Assembly: GCA_035524955.1 (NCBI GenBank) | Contig: DATLFG010000008.1 | Coordinates: 1-64,000 of the forward strand | DNA: 64,000 nt | DNA from: CAMLFJ01 sp035524955 | Lineage (GTDB): Bacteria > Methylomirabilota > Methylomirabilia > Rokubacteriales > CSP1-6 | Direction: 5' to 3' | Shown: positions 16,330 through 24,179 of the stretch, in pieces | Layout: each line of letters starts with the position of its first letter | How positions within the stretch are numbered: the first letter of the stretch is position 1 | Notes under the pieces: generated by a model | The model's database searches: none | What the model saw: only the letters and a program-made list of their open reading frames with translations | Told to the model about the DNA's origin: nothing | Made by a program: the position numbers and the translations under genes

Positions 16330-17972
16330 CAGCGCACCCAGCCGCCGTGCACCGGGTGGTGCGAGCAGATGAACTCCACGAACGCGGGCCGGCCCTTGGC
16401 GTTCTCGTCGAAAGCGCGCGTGAGGGCCGGGATGATCTCGGCGGGCTCGGTCACGTCCTCGCCGTGGAAGCCGACCGCGCGCGCCATGTTCGCCATGCAC
16501 GCGTTGCCGTGGTCCGAGACCTTCCAGGTGTAGGGATCGTGGCCCTCGCCCCAGAAGCCGGGGCCGTAGCCCGAGTAGCCGCCGTTGTTGATGTGGATCG
16601 TGGTGATCCCGATGTTGTAGCGGGCGACCGCCTCGAAGTTGCCCATCATGTAGCAGACGCCCGCGTCACCGGTCACGAGCACGCACTGTCGCTGCGGGTA
16701 GGCGAGCTTGGCCGCCACCGCGCCGGCCAGGCTGAAGCCGAGCGTGGACACGTTGCCCCAGCCGAGGTAGCCGCGCGGGACCTGGGCCTCGTAGACCGTG
16801 CTGGTCTGATCGCGCGTGTTGCCGGAGTCCGCGGTGAGGAAGGAGCTCCGGGGATCGAGCACCTTGGCCAGGTCGCCGAAGACGCGATAGGGGTTGATCG
16901 GCGTCTCGGTGGACTCGAGCCACGGGCGGAACTTGTCCTTGAAGGCCTGCCGCGCCCCGCGGATCTCCTCCAGGACCTCGGGTTTCTTGCGCGCGCCCTT
17001 GGCCTCGAGCTCCTGGATCAGGGCCTGCAGCGTGAGCTTGGCGTCGCCGATCACCGCGTACCGGGTCTCGTAGCTGCGGTTGATGTCGAGCGTGTCCACC
17101 GTGCACTGGACGATCGTCTTCTTGTGTGCGTCCGGCACCGTGTGGCTGAAGCGGCCGGGGAAGAGGCTCGAGCCGATCGAGAAGAGCAGGTCGCACTTGC
17201 GCAGGAAGTGGTCGGCCATCGAGCCGCGCACGCCGATGGACAGCGGGTGGTTCTCCGGGAAGACGCCCTTGGCCTTGAGCGTGGTGAGCACCGGGATCTG
17301 GGCCGCCTCCGCGAACTGCAGCAGCTCGGCCGCCGCGTCCGCGTAGCAGACGCCCTCGCCGATGTGCAGCAGGGGATCCCGGGCGGAGAGCAGCACCCGG
17401 ATGGCCGCCGTGACGTCGTCCGGATCGGGTCCGGTGCGCCAGCCCTTCACCGGCGAGTAGGGGTGCTCGTCCGGATCGTACTCGCCCAGATCGCGCGGGA
17501 TCAGCAGCAGCACCGGGCCCGGCCGGCCGGAGCGCAGGTGGGTGTAGGCCCGTCGCGTGTACTCGGGGATCAGATCGGCGCGGTCGACCTTGCCCACCCA
17601 CTTGGTGACCGGCTTGAAGGCTTGGGCCATGTCGAAATGGGTGTGGCGGCTTGCCCCCACGCCCAGGCCCTCCGCGATCACCAGCAGCGGGGAGGAGTCC
17701 TCCCACGCCTGCGCGATGGCGCCGAACGCCATCTGGATGCCCGCCGCGTTGAGCCCGGCCATGACCGTGCACACGCCGATCTGCTTGCCGTTGGTCACGC
17801 GCGAGAAGCCGTCGGCCACCGCGACCGCGAAGCGCTCCTCGCCCATCATGAGGATCGGCATGCCCTCCTCGCCGAGCGCATTGTTGACCGGGCTCGTCGG
17901 ATAGCAGCTCACCCACGGGGTGCCCTCGGCCTTGAGGATGCGCGCGAAGCCGTTGACCGCCTTGATCGTCAT
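16329..17972 (-). CDS. Thiamine diphosphate-dependent enzyme (acetolactate synthase-like)
   Basis: A 547-residue enzyme with the three-domain ThDP fold. MGEERFAVAVADGFSRVTNG holds the catalytic Glu (about residue 45) of the PYR domain. The PP domain has GDAGVCYMMGNFEA...INNGG, the ThDP/Mg motif with Ala in place of the second Gly. The middle domain is intact. It resembles oxalyl-CoA decarboxylase/benzoylformate decarboxylase-type proteins more than biosynthetic AHAS, and no small subunit is near. In the operon it lies between an aldolase (4-base ATGA overlap) and an amidase (1-base overlap), suggesting carboligation or decarboxylation of a 2-oxo acid. AAAGGAGAGG is a strong ribosome site. Confidence 0.85.
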   Translation of the reverse strand: MTIKAVNGFARILKAEGTPWVSCYPTSPVNNALGEEGMPILMMGEERFAVAVADGFSRVTNGKQIGVCTVMAGLNAAGIQMAFGAIAQAWEDSSPLLVIAEGLGVGASRHTHFDMAQAFKPVTKWVGKVDRADLIPEYTRRAYTHLRSGRPGPVLLLIPRDLGEYDPDEHPYSPVKGWRTGPDPDDVTAAIRVLLSARDPLLHIGEGVCYADAAAELLQFAEAAQIPVLTTLKAKGVFPENHPLSIGVRGSMADHFLRKCDLLFSIGSSLFPGRFSHTVPDAHKKTIVQCTVDTLDINRSYETRYAVIGDAKLTLQALIQELEAKGARKKPEVLEEIRGARQAFKDKFRPWLESTETPINPYRVFGDLAKVLDPRSSFLTADSGNTRDQTSTVYEAQVPRGYLGWGNVSTLGFSLAGAVAAKLAYPQRQCVLVTGDAGVCYMMGNFEAVARYNIGITTIHINNGGYSGYGPGFWGEGHDPYTWKVSDHGNACMANMARAVGFHGEDVTEPAEIIPALTRAFDENAKGRPAFVEFICSHHPVHGGWVR

Positions 17973-18769
17973 GACCTCTCCTTTGGGGTGCGGATCTCCG
18001 CGACCGCGGCCGCGTAGGTGGAGCGGAGCACGTTCGTGTCGGACGAGTAGTTCACGATGGTGGCGCCGAGCGCGATCACCTCGCGGACGGCCTCGATCGT
18101 ATCCACCGCCATCGCCACCGCCTTGCCGTGCTTGCGCGCCGCCTCGGCGAGGCGCACGCGGTGCTCGCGGAGGACCTTGGACTGGGACGGGGTGCCGAGG
18201 ACGCCCAGGTCCTGCGCGAGGTCGGTTGGCCCGATGGTGAGCGCGTCGATGCCGGGCACCGCCGCGATCGCGTCGAGGTGGTCGAATGCGGCCCGGCTCT
18301 CGAGCATCGCGGTGACGTGCACGCGGGCATTGGCGGTCGCCAGGTGCTCGGCGGGCGGGCGCGCGTGGTAGCCGGTGTGCGGGCCCGAGCCGTACATGCC
18401 GCGCGAGCCCAGCGGCGCATAGCGCGTGGCCGCGACGATCTCCGCGGCCTGCTGGGCGTTCTCCACCTGTGGAATGTGGAGGTTCCACACTCCGGCGTCG
18501 AGCAGCCGCGTGAGCCACTCGCGATTGCCTTCCGGCGGGCGGACGACCAAGGGGAAGTCGAGCGCCCGCGCCAGCGCGGCCATGTCGGCCACCGTCTCGA
18601 TCGAGAACGCGGAGTGCTCGAGGTCGAGCCGCGCGTAGTCGAGGCCGGCCGTCTGGAGCAGCGTCAGCACCGCGGGCGTGCGGATCATCGTGATCCACGT
18701 GCCGATCTGGACCAGGCCGCGCTCGGCGCGCGCGCGGTAGGCGTTCTCGGGCAGGGCGGACGCCGCCAT
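17969..18769 (-). CDS. HpcH/HpaI aldolase
   Basis: A 266-residue class II aldolase. DLEHSAF has the catalytic His, VVRPPEG the pyruvate-binding Arg, AMLESRAAF the metal Glu and IGPTDLAQDLG the metal Asp. The family cleaves 4-hydroxy-2-oxo acids to pyruvate and an aldehyde, as in homoprotocatechuate breakdown. It begins on the last base of the SDR stop (TGATG) and overlaps the next gene by ATGA, so the three genes are tightly coupled. The pyruvate made here could feed the ThDP enzyme next to it (inference). Confidence 0.9.
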   Translation of the reverse strand: MAASALPENAYRARAERGLVQIGTWITMIRTPAVLTLLQTAGLDYARLDLEHSAFSIETVADMAALARALDFPLVVRPPEGNREWLTRLLDAGVWNLHIPQVENAQQAAEIVAATRYAPLGSRGMYGSGPHTGYHARPPAEHLATANARVHVTAMLESRAAFDHLDAIAAVPGIDALTIGPTDLAQDLGVLGTPSQSKVLREHRVRLAEAARKHGKAVAMAVDTIEAVREVIALGATIVNYSSDTNVLRSTYAAAVAEIRTPKERS

Positions 18770-19572
18770 CAGGAGCCCCAGCTCACGCTCTCGCCGCCGT
18801 CCACGATGAGCGAGACCCCGGTGATGAAGCCGGCCTCCTCGGAGTGCAGGAACAGCGCCGCGTGGGCCACGTCCCAGCCGGTGCCCATGCGCCGCCCGAG
18901 CGGCACCCGGCGGTCGCGCGCGGCGATCACCTCGTCCCGCGACGTGCCCGCCGCCACCCGCGACTCGATCGCCATGGGGGTGTTCATCAGCCCGGGCAGG
19001 ATCGAGTTGGCGCGGACCCCGTATTTCGCGTTGTGGGCGGCCAGGTTCTCGGTGAAGGCGACGACCGCGGCCTTGGTGGTCTTGTAGCCCACCAGCGGGT
19101 AGGCGTTCAGCGCGGCCATCGACGCGATGTTCACGATCGAGCCGCGCGCCTCGCGCAGCGCGGGCAGGGCGTGCTTGCAGGTGAGCCAGGTGGCCTTCAG
19201 GTTGACCGCGAGGCTCCGGTCGAAGGCCTCCTCGGTGAGATCGGTGGCCACCGCGTCGCCCAGGGCCAGGCTCGCGCCCACGTTATTGTGCAGGATGTCG
19301 ATCCCCCCGCCGCGCTCGAGCGCCGCCCCGATCAGGCGCTTGACGTCGTCCTCGCGGGTGACGTCGGCGGCGAAGGCCCAGGCATCACCGCCCTCCTTCG
19401 CGATCAGCTCCACCGTCTCCTGGGCCGAGGCCAGCTCCCGGTCCACCACGCAGACGCGGGCGCCTTCCCGGCCCAGCACGATGGCGGTGGCCCGGCCATT
19501 GCCGACCGTCTGGCCCGGGGTCTGGCCGCCGCCGACGACGATGGCCGCCTTGCCCTCGACGCGCCTGGGCAT
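18769..19572 (-). CDS. Short-chain dehydrogenase/reductase
   Basis: A 267-residue SDR. The glycine-rich nucleotide motif is unusual (GGGQTPGQTVGNGRA, with an insertion compared with TGxxxGxG). NNVGA, the Ser in NIASMAALNAY and YKTTK supply the classical Asn/Ser/Tyr/Lys set. CVVDRE after beta-2 suggests NAD(H) preference. It oxidises or reduces a hydroxyl or keto group, probably in the same pathway as the downstream aldolase. The open frame continues far upstream through the VOC gene region, but the ATG 11 bases after the VOC stop is the sensible start. Confidence 0.87.
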   Translation of the reverse strand: MPRRVEGKAAIVVGGGQTPGQTVGNGRATAIVLGREGARVCVVDRELASAQETVELIAKEGGDAWAFAADVTREDDVKRLIGAALERGGGIDILHNNVGASLALGDAVATDLTEEAFDRSLAVNLKATWLTCKHALPALREARGSIVNIASMAALNAYPLVGYKTTKAAVVAFTENLAAHNAKYGVRANSILPGLMNTPMAIESRVAAGTSRDEVIAARDRRVPLGRRMGTGWDVAHAALFLHSEEAGFITGVSLIVDGGESVSWGS

Positions 19573-19583
19573 CGGGGAGCGGG

Positions 19584-20018
19584 CTACTGCGGACGGAAGC
19601 CGGAGGCGCCGACCCAGCCGGTCTCGGAGACGTCCAGCATCACGCCGTCGGGGCCGCTGTACTTGACCTCGACGTTCGCATAGCGCCGGTCGCCATGGCC
19701 GACGCCCAGGGCGTCGTTGACGTCGTCGCGCCGCGCCGAGCCCGCCGCGGCCAGCCGCAGCGCGATCTCCTCGAGGCTGTCCACCTGGAAGCCGATGTGA
19801 TGGATCCCGGAGAAGTCTCGGCCCCGCTCGACCCCGGCCACCGCGTCGTTCTTGAAGTTGAGCACGGCCAGGTTGAGGTCCCCGTCGGTGAGGAAGAAGC
19901 CGCTGACCGCCGGATGGTCCACCCGGCCGATCTGCTTCATGCCGAAGACGTCCACGTAGAACCGGGCGGTCGTCTCGGGATCCTGGGTCGACAGCGCGAT
20001 GTGCTTGATCTTGGGCAT
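19584..20018 (-). CDS. VOC family (glyoxalase/dioxygenase fold) protein
   Basis: A 144-residue protein with the vicinal-oxygen-chelate fold: KIKHIALSTQDPETTARFYVDVFGM, then FLTDGDLNLAVLNF, GIHHIGFQVDS and VKYSGPDGVMLDVSE. His near residue 6, His near 75 and Glu near the end are likely metal ligands. GAGGAGGG lies 5-6 bases before the ATG. It leads a seven-gene operon, so it may be the isomerase, dioxygenase or glyoxalase-type first step. The substrate cannot be inferred. Confidence 0.85.
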   Translation of the reverse strand: MPKIKHIALSTQDPETTARFYVDVFGMKQIGRVDHPAVSGFFLTDGDLNLAVLNFKNDAVAGVERGRDFSGIHHIGFQVDSLEEIALRLAAAGSARRDDVNDALGVGHGDRRYANVEVKYSGPDGVMLDVSETGWVGASGFRPQ

Positions 20019-20104
20019 GGCACCCTCCTCGGACCTTCCTTCTACCGCGCCCCCGCGGCGTGCGCAAGCGCGGCGGGGAGGGTGTTCCGGGCCGCCCCGG
20101 AGCG

Positions 20105-20359
20105 TCAGCTCCGGGCGGCGATCTCCGCGTCGAGGAACTCGCGCAGCTGGCGCAGGTCGTCCAGGTTGAAGTTCTTGAGCTGGTCCTCGACCAGCAGCTC
20201 CAGGGCGCCCTGCACGACGATCTTCTGGTGCAGCGCCTTGAAGAGGTCGCCGAGCCACTCGCCCTGCTTCTTCGGGTCGGCGTCGAAGTGGATCCTGCCG
20301 GTCTGGATCAGCGCCACCACGATGTCGCGGGCCAGCTCGGACACGGTCGTCCCCACCAT
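20105..20359 (-). CDS. Small conserved-looking protein, unknown function
   Basis: An 84-residue, mostly helical, acidic protein (MVGTTVSELARDIVVALI... ending LRQLREFLDAEIAARS). No family is recognised. GGAGGGAGGG lies directly upstream of the chosen ATG; an ATG nine codons earlier would bury that site. It sits alone between the MFS pair and the VOC operon, all on the same strand, and might be co-transcribed with either. Confidence 0.6.
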   Translation of the reverse strand: MVGTTVSELARDIVVALIQTGRIHFDADPKKQGEWLGDLFKALHQKIVVQGALELLVEDQLKNFNLDDLRQLREFLDAEIAARS

Positions 20360-20468
20360 GCGCCCTCCCTCCTCCATCTCGGTCATGACGGATCGAGCCT
20401 ACCAGCGGGGGGAAGACCTCGGCAACTGCGCGGGCACGGAGGCTCCCCGCCGGGTCGCCTCCCGGCCC

Positions 20469-21683
20469 TCAGAGCGCGCGCAGCCGCGGGTAGAGCAGCG
20501 CGGTGGCGCCCGCGAGGGCGACCAGCCCGAGGCCGCTCGCGCCCAGCGCCGCGCCGACCCCGAACAGCGAGGCGAGCGCGCCGATCTGGAGCTGGCCGAG
20601 CGGAGCCAGGCCGATCGCCACCACCCAGGCGCCGCCCGCGCGCCCGCGCAGGTGGGCGGGCACGCGGAGCTGCAGCAGGCTCTGGGCGAGGAGATCGGCG
20701 AGGGCCCCCGCCGCGTTGGCGAGGAGCACGAGCAGCGCCACGCCGGCGAAGCCGACCACGTAGGGCGCCATCCCGAGGGCGACCAGGCTGCCGCCGAAGG
20801 ACACCAGCACCACCACGAAGAGCGCGCCGCCGCCCGCGGTGAGGCCCCGCAGGGAGGCGAGCAGGGCCAGGATGCCGCCCACCGAGCGCGCCGCGTTGAG
20901 CACGCCGAGCCCCTCGGGTCCGGTGTGGAGGACGTCGCGGGCGAGACTCGGCAGGACCGCCTGGTGCGCGAAGCCCAGCACCTCGGCGCCGGCGGTGAGC
21001 ATCATCAGCACGAGCAGCATCCGGTCGCGGTTCACCGCGGCGACGAAGTCGGTGATGCCCCGCCACATCGAATCGTCCCCGGACCGCGCGACCGGCGCCA
21101 CTGCGCGGGCCGGGAGCATGGCGAGCGAGCCCGCCAGGTAGGCGGCGGCCACGAAGAGGTAGGCCGCGCCCGAGCCGTAGCGCGCGATGATGGCGCCCGT
21201 GCCGAGCGAGCCCAGGAGCCAGCCCGCGCGCATGGCCACGCCCAGGATCGCGAGCCCGCTCACGAGCCGGGCGGCGCCGACCACGTCGTGCGCGTAGCTC
21301 TGGCGCGCCGCGTGCTCGAGGCCGCGCAGGATCCCGCACACGAAGGTCAGCAGGACGAGATGGGCGAGGCTCACCGCGCCGGCCAGGACCAGCCCGCCCA
21401 TCAGGGCGGTGGTGAGCGCCTGGCCCGCGCCGGTGGCGATGAGCAGGCGCCGCCGCGGGAGCCGGTCCGCGATCACGCCGGCGGGCACGCCCACGAAGAA
21501 GAGGGGCAGGGCGCGCGCGCCCATCGCGGCGCCGACCAGGAAGGGCGAGTCGGTCAGCTCGAGCGCGAGCCAGCCGAGCACGACGACCTCACCCATCATG
21601 CCGACGGAGTTGAGCAGCGTTCCGACTCCGAGGTAGCGGAGATCGGGCAGCCGGAGCAGCCCCGGGCGGAGAATGGGGATCAG
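20469..21683 (-). CDS. MFS transporter (EntS/MFS_3-like), no standard start codon
   Basis: About 404 residues with 11-12 transmembrane helices and the motif AGVIADRLPRRR after helix 2. Family-like sequence begins at LLRLPDLRYLGVGTLLNSVG, yet there is no in-frame ATG, GTG or TTG before the Met-Met inside helix 1. A CTG overlapping the upstream TGA stop as CTGA, the same 4-base geometry seen with ATG, GTG and TTG at other junctions here, is proposed as start. The tandem upstream MFS gene suggests the two work or evolved together. Substrate unknown. Confidence 0.75.
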   Translation of the reverse strand: MIPILRPGLLRLPDLRYLGVGTLLNSVGMMGEVVVLGWLALELTDSPFLVGAAMGARALPLFFVGVPAGVIADRLPRRRLLIATGAGQALTTALMGGLVLAGAVSLAHLVLLTFVCGILRGLEHAARQSYAHDVVGAARLVSGLAILGVAMRAGWLLGSLGTGAIIARYGSGAAYLFVAAAYLAGSLAMLPARAVAPVARSGDDSMWRGITDFVAAVNRDRMLLVLMMLTAGAEVLGFAHQAVLPSLARDVLHTGPEGLGVLNAARSVGGILALLASLRGLTAGGGALFVVVLVSFGGSLVALGMAPYVVGFAGVALLVLLANAAGALADLLAQSLLQLRVPAHLRGRAGGAWVVAIGLAPLGQLQIGALASLFGVGAALGASGLGLVALAGATALLYPRLRAL

Positions 21684-22942
21684 TTCCGGCTCGAGAGCGA
21701 GGCGAGGGCGGGCCGGCGCAGCCAGGCGACCGCGAGCGGGCCCACGACGAGCGCCGCCCCCACCGCGTTCAGGATGGCGAAGCCCCAGAGGCCCAGGATC
21801 ATCCCGCCGGCCGCGGAGCCGATGGCGCCCATCAGCCCCATCAGGAGATCGGCGAAGCCCTGCACGGAGGCGCGCTCGGCCGGCGCGAGCGCGTCGGTGA
21901 GCAGCGCGCTGCCGGAGACGAACGCGAGGTTCCAGCCGACGCCGTTCAGGAACAGGGCGAGGATGACCGGCACCGCCTCGCTGCCCGGCACGGTCCCGGC
22001 CAACCCTACCGCGACGATCAACAGCAGCGCGCCCGCCGCGATCACGGGCAGCCGGCCGCAGCGATCGGCGAGCCAGCCGGAGAGCGGCGAGGCCACGTAC
22101 ATGCCGGCCAGGTGGAGCGAGACCGCGAGCCCGATGGTCCCGACCGGGTGGCCCTGGTCGTGGAGGTAGAGCGGCGAGGTGGAGGTGGTGCTGATCATCA
22201 CGAACTGGCTGATCGACAGCGTGGCGAGCGCGATCTGCACGCGCACGTCCGCGAGGATGGCGCCGAGCGCCCGCGCGACGCCGGCGGGCCGGCCCGCGTC
22301 GGCGGTCGCCTGGTCCTGGCGCGCGATGGCCAGCGGATCCGGCCGCAGGAAGCAGAAGGTCAGGAGCGCGGCGACGCCGTAGCCGGCCACGCTGACCAGG
22401 AACGCGCTCGCGGTCGCCGGGACCGAGAGCAGCGCGCCCAGGGAGAGCGCGGGGGCCATCAGGTTGGGGCCGATGATCGAGCCCACGGTGGAGCCCCAGA
22501 CGATCAGGCCCATCGCGCGGCCGCGCCGGCCCGGCGGGCTCACGTCGGCGGCGGCGTAGCGGGCCAGCAGGTTGGACGTGCTCGCGACGCCGAAGAGCGC
22601 CATGCCGATGAGCAGGAGCGTGAAGCTCCGGCCGGCCACGCCGAGCAGGCCGAGCCCCGCGCCGATCACCGCGAGCGCGTAGCCGAGCGCCAGCCCCGGG
22701 CGGCGGCCCGAGCGCGCCATCAGGCGGGCCAGCGGCCAGCTCGCGAGCGCGGTGCCGAGCGCGCCCACCGCGATCGGCACCCCCGACCAGGTATTGGTGC
22801 CGGTGATGCTGGCCGCCATGATGCTGCCCACCGCCAGGCCGATGGCGTGGCCGGTGCTGCCGCACACCTGGGCCACGAACAGCGTGGCCATCAGCTTGGC
22901 GCGGACCGATCCGCGCCGTGACGTCTCGGTCAGGGCGTGCAT
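21680..22942 (-). CDS. MFS transporter
   Basis: A 420-residue, 12-helix major facilitator. LARLMARSGRRPG (helix 2-3 loop) and GWLADRCGRLP (helix 8-9 loop) are the two MFS signature loops; RRGRAMGLIVWGSTVGSIIGP is typical of drug/proton antiporter-like members. The chosen ATG gives MHALTETSRR; a GTG 11 codons upstream has a better ribosome site (GGAGCGGGC) and may be the true start. It is divergent from the galactonate-dehydratase-like gene and overlaps the next MFS gene by four bases. It may import or export the metabolite handled by the divergent operon. Confidence 0.82.
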   Translation of the reverse strand: MHALTETSRRGSVRAKLMATLFVAQVCGSTGHAIGLAVGSIMAASITGTNTWSGVPIAVGALGTALASWPLARLMARSGRRPGLALGYALAVIGAGLGLLGVAGRSFTLLLIGMALFGVASTSNLLARYAAADVSPPGRRGRAMGLIVWGSTVGSIIGPNLMAPALSLGALLSVPATASAFLVSVAGYGVAALLTFCFLRPDPLAIARQDQATADAGRPAGVARALGAILADVRVQIALATLSISQFVMISTTSTSPLYLHDQGHPVGTIGLAVSLHLAGMYVASPLSGWLADRCGRLPVIAAGALLLIVAVGLAGTVPGSEAVPVILALFLNGVGWNLAFVSGSALLTDALAPAERASVQGFADLLMGLMGAIGSAAGGMILGLWGFAILNAVGAALVVGPLAVAWLRRPALASLSSRN

Positions 22943-23027
22943 GAGGGGGTCGAGGACCGGGACGAATCCTATCACGCCCGCTCCGCTGCTCTCGATTCTG
23001 ATAGGATCTCGGCCGGAGCGACGATAC

Positions 23028-24179
23028 ATGCGCGTGAGCCGCGTCACCCCGTTCCTCGCCGATCTCGGCGGCGGCAAGAACCTGTGCTTCGTCAAGGTCG
23101 AGACCGAAGGCGGCCCGCACGGCTGGGGCGAGTGCTACACCCAGGCCGACCGCGATACCAGCATCGTCGCGCTCGTGGAGGCGATCGGCCGCTACCTGGT
23201 TGGCCGCGACGCCCGCCACATCACCCATTTCCTGCACTGGGCCTACCACGACTTCGCGGCCAAGCGCGGCGCGATGGATTTCTGGAGCGCGGTGAGCGGG
23301 CTCGAGCAGGCGCTCTGGGACATCGCGGGCAAGCGCCTCCGCGTCCCCGTGCACGAGCTGCTGGGCGGCCCGTGTCGCGACCGGGTGCGCGTCTACGCCA
23401 ACGGCTGGTACGGCGGCGCGAGAACCCCGGCGGAGCTCGCGGCTCTGGCGCGCGATACGGTGAGCCGCGGGTTCGGCGCGCTGAAGTTCGACCCGTTCCC
23501 GGGCCCCTGGCGCACCCACATCCCGCGCGCGGCCGAGGAGCAGGCGGTGGCCAACGTGGCCGCGGTGCGCGAGGCGGTGGGCCCCGCGGTGGATCTGCTG
23601 ATCGAGGTGCACCGGCGCCTGGCTCCCATGCACGCGGTGCGGATCGCGCGGGAGATGGAGCGCTTCCGGCCCTTCTGGTACGAAGAGCCGGTCGCCTCCA
23701 CGAACCTGGAGGCGCTCGCGGAGTGCCGGCGGCAGATCGCGATCCCGATCGTCACCGGCGAGGAGCTCTACACCCGCGCCGAGTTCCGGCGCGCCTTCGA
23801 GCTCCGCGCCGCCGACATCGTCAATCCCGACGTGTGCAACTGCGGGGGCATCCTGGAGCTGCGCGCGATCGCCCAGATGGCCGAGCCCTCGCTGGTCACG
23901 GTCTCGCCGCACAACTACAACAGCACCACGGTGGGCCTGGCCGCCACCCTGCACGTTTCCGCCGCCATCCCCAACTTCCTCATCACCGAGTACTTCGTGA
24001 ACTTCGAGGCCCGCGGCCGCGAGATCGCCGAGCCTCCGTTCGAGGTGAGAAACGGCCACGTTGCGGTGCCCACGGCGCCCGGCCTCGGCATCGCGTTGGA
24101 CGAGGCGGCGCTCGCGCGGTTCCCCGCCCGTCCGTCCACCGGACGGACGATGCCCACCCCGGGCGACGAGGCGCCGTGA
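23028..24179 (+). CDS. Mandelate racemase/muconate lactonizing family dehydratase (galactonate dehydratase-like)
   Basis: A 383-residue enolase-superfamily enzyme of the galactonate dehydratase type. The KxD motif is ALKFDPF (Lys153, Asp155); Glu193-x-His195 stands where DgoD has Asp-x-His; Glu219 (WYEEP) and Glu245 (TGEE) complete the metal site; His295 (SPHNYN) and Glu321 (TEYF) are the acid residues. Spacing between these positions matches E. coli DgoD within a residue. The Asp-to-Glu ligand change is unusual. It probably dehydrates a sugar acid to a 2-keto-3-deoxy acid. It leads an operon with an amidase and an aminotransferase. GGAG precedes the ATG. Confidence 0.87.
   Translation: MRVSRVTPFLADLGGGKNLCFVKVETEGGPHGWGECYTQADRDTSIVALVEAIGRYLVGRDARHITHFLHWAYHDFAAKRGAMDFWSAVSGLEQALWDIAGKRLRVPVHELLGGPCRDRVRVYANGWYGGARTPAELAALARDTVSRGFGALKFDPFPGPWRTHIPRAAEEQAVANVAAVREAVGPAVDLLIEVHRRLAPMHAVRIAREMERFRPFWYEEPVASTNLEALAECRRQIAIPIVTGEELYTRAEFRRAFELRAADIVNPDVCNCGGILELRAIAQMAEPSLVTVSPHNYNSTTVGLAATLHVSAAIPNFLITEYFVNFEARGREIAEPPFEVRNGHVAVPTAPGLGIALDEAALARFPARPSTGRTMPTPGDEAP

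Noticed and set aside
18769..20067. A single open frame covering both the VOC and SDR region, suggesting a fusion
   Set aside because: The upstream part of that frame is not the VOC reading frame; VOC and SDR each have their own start, and the VOC has a strong ribosome site.
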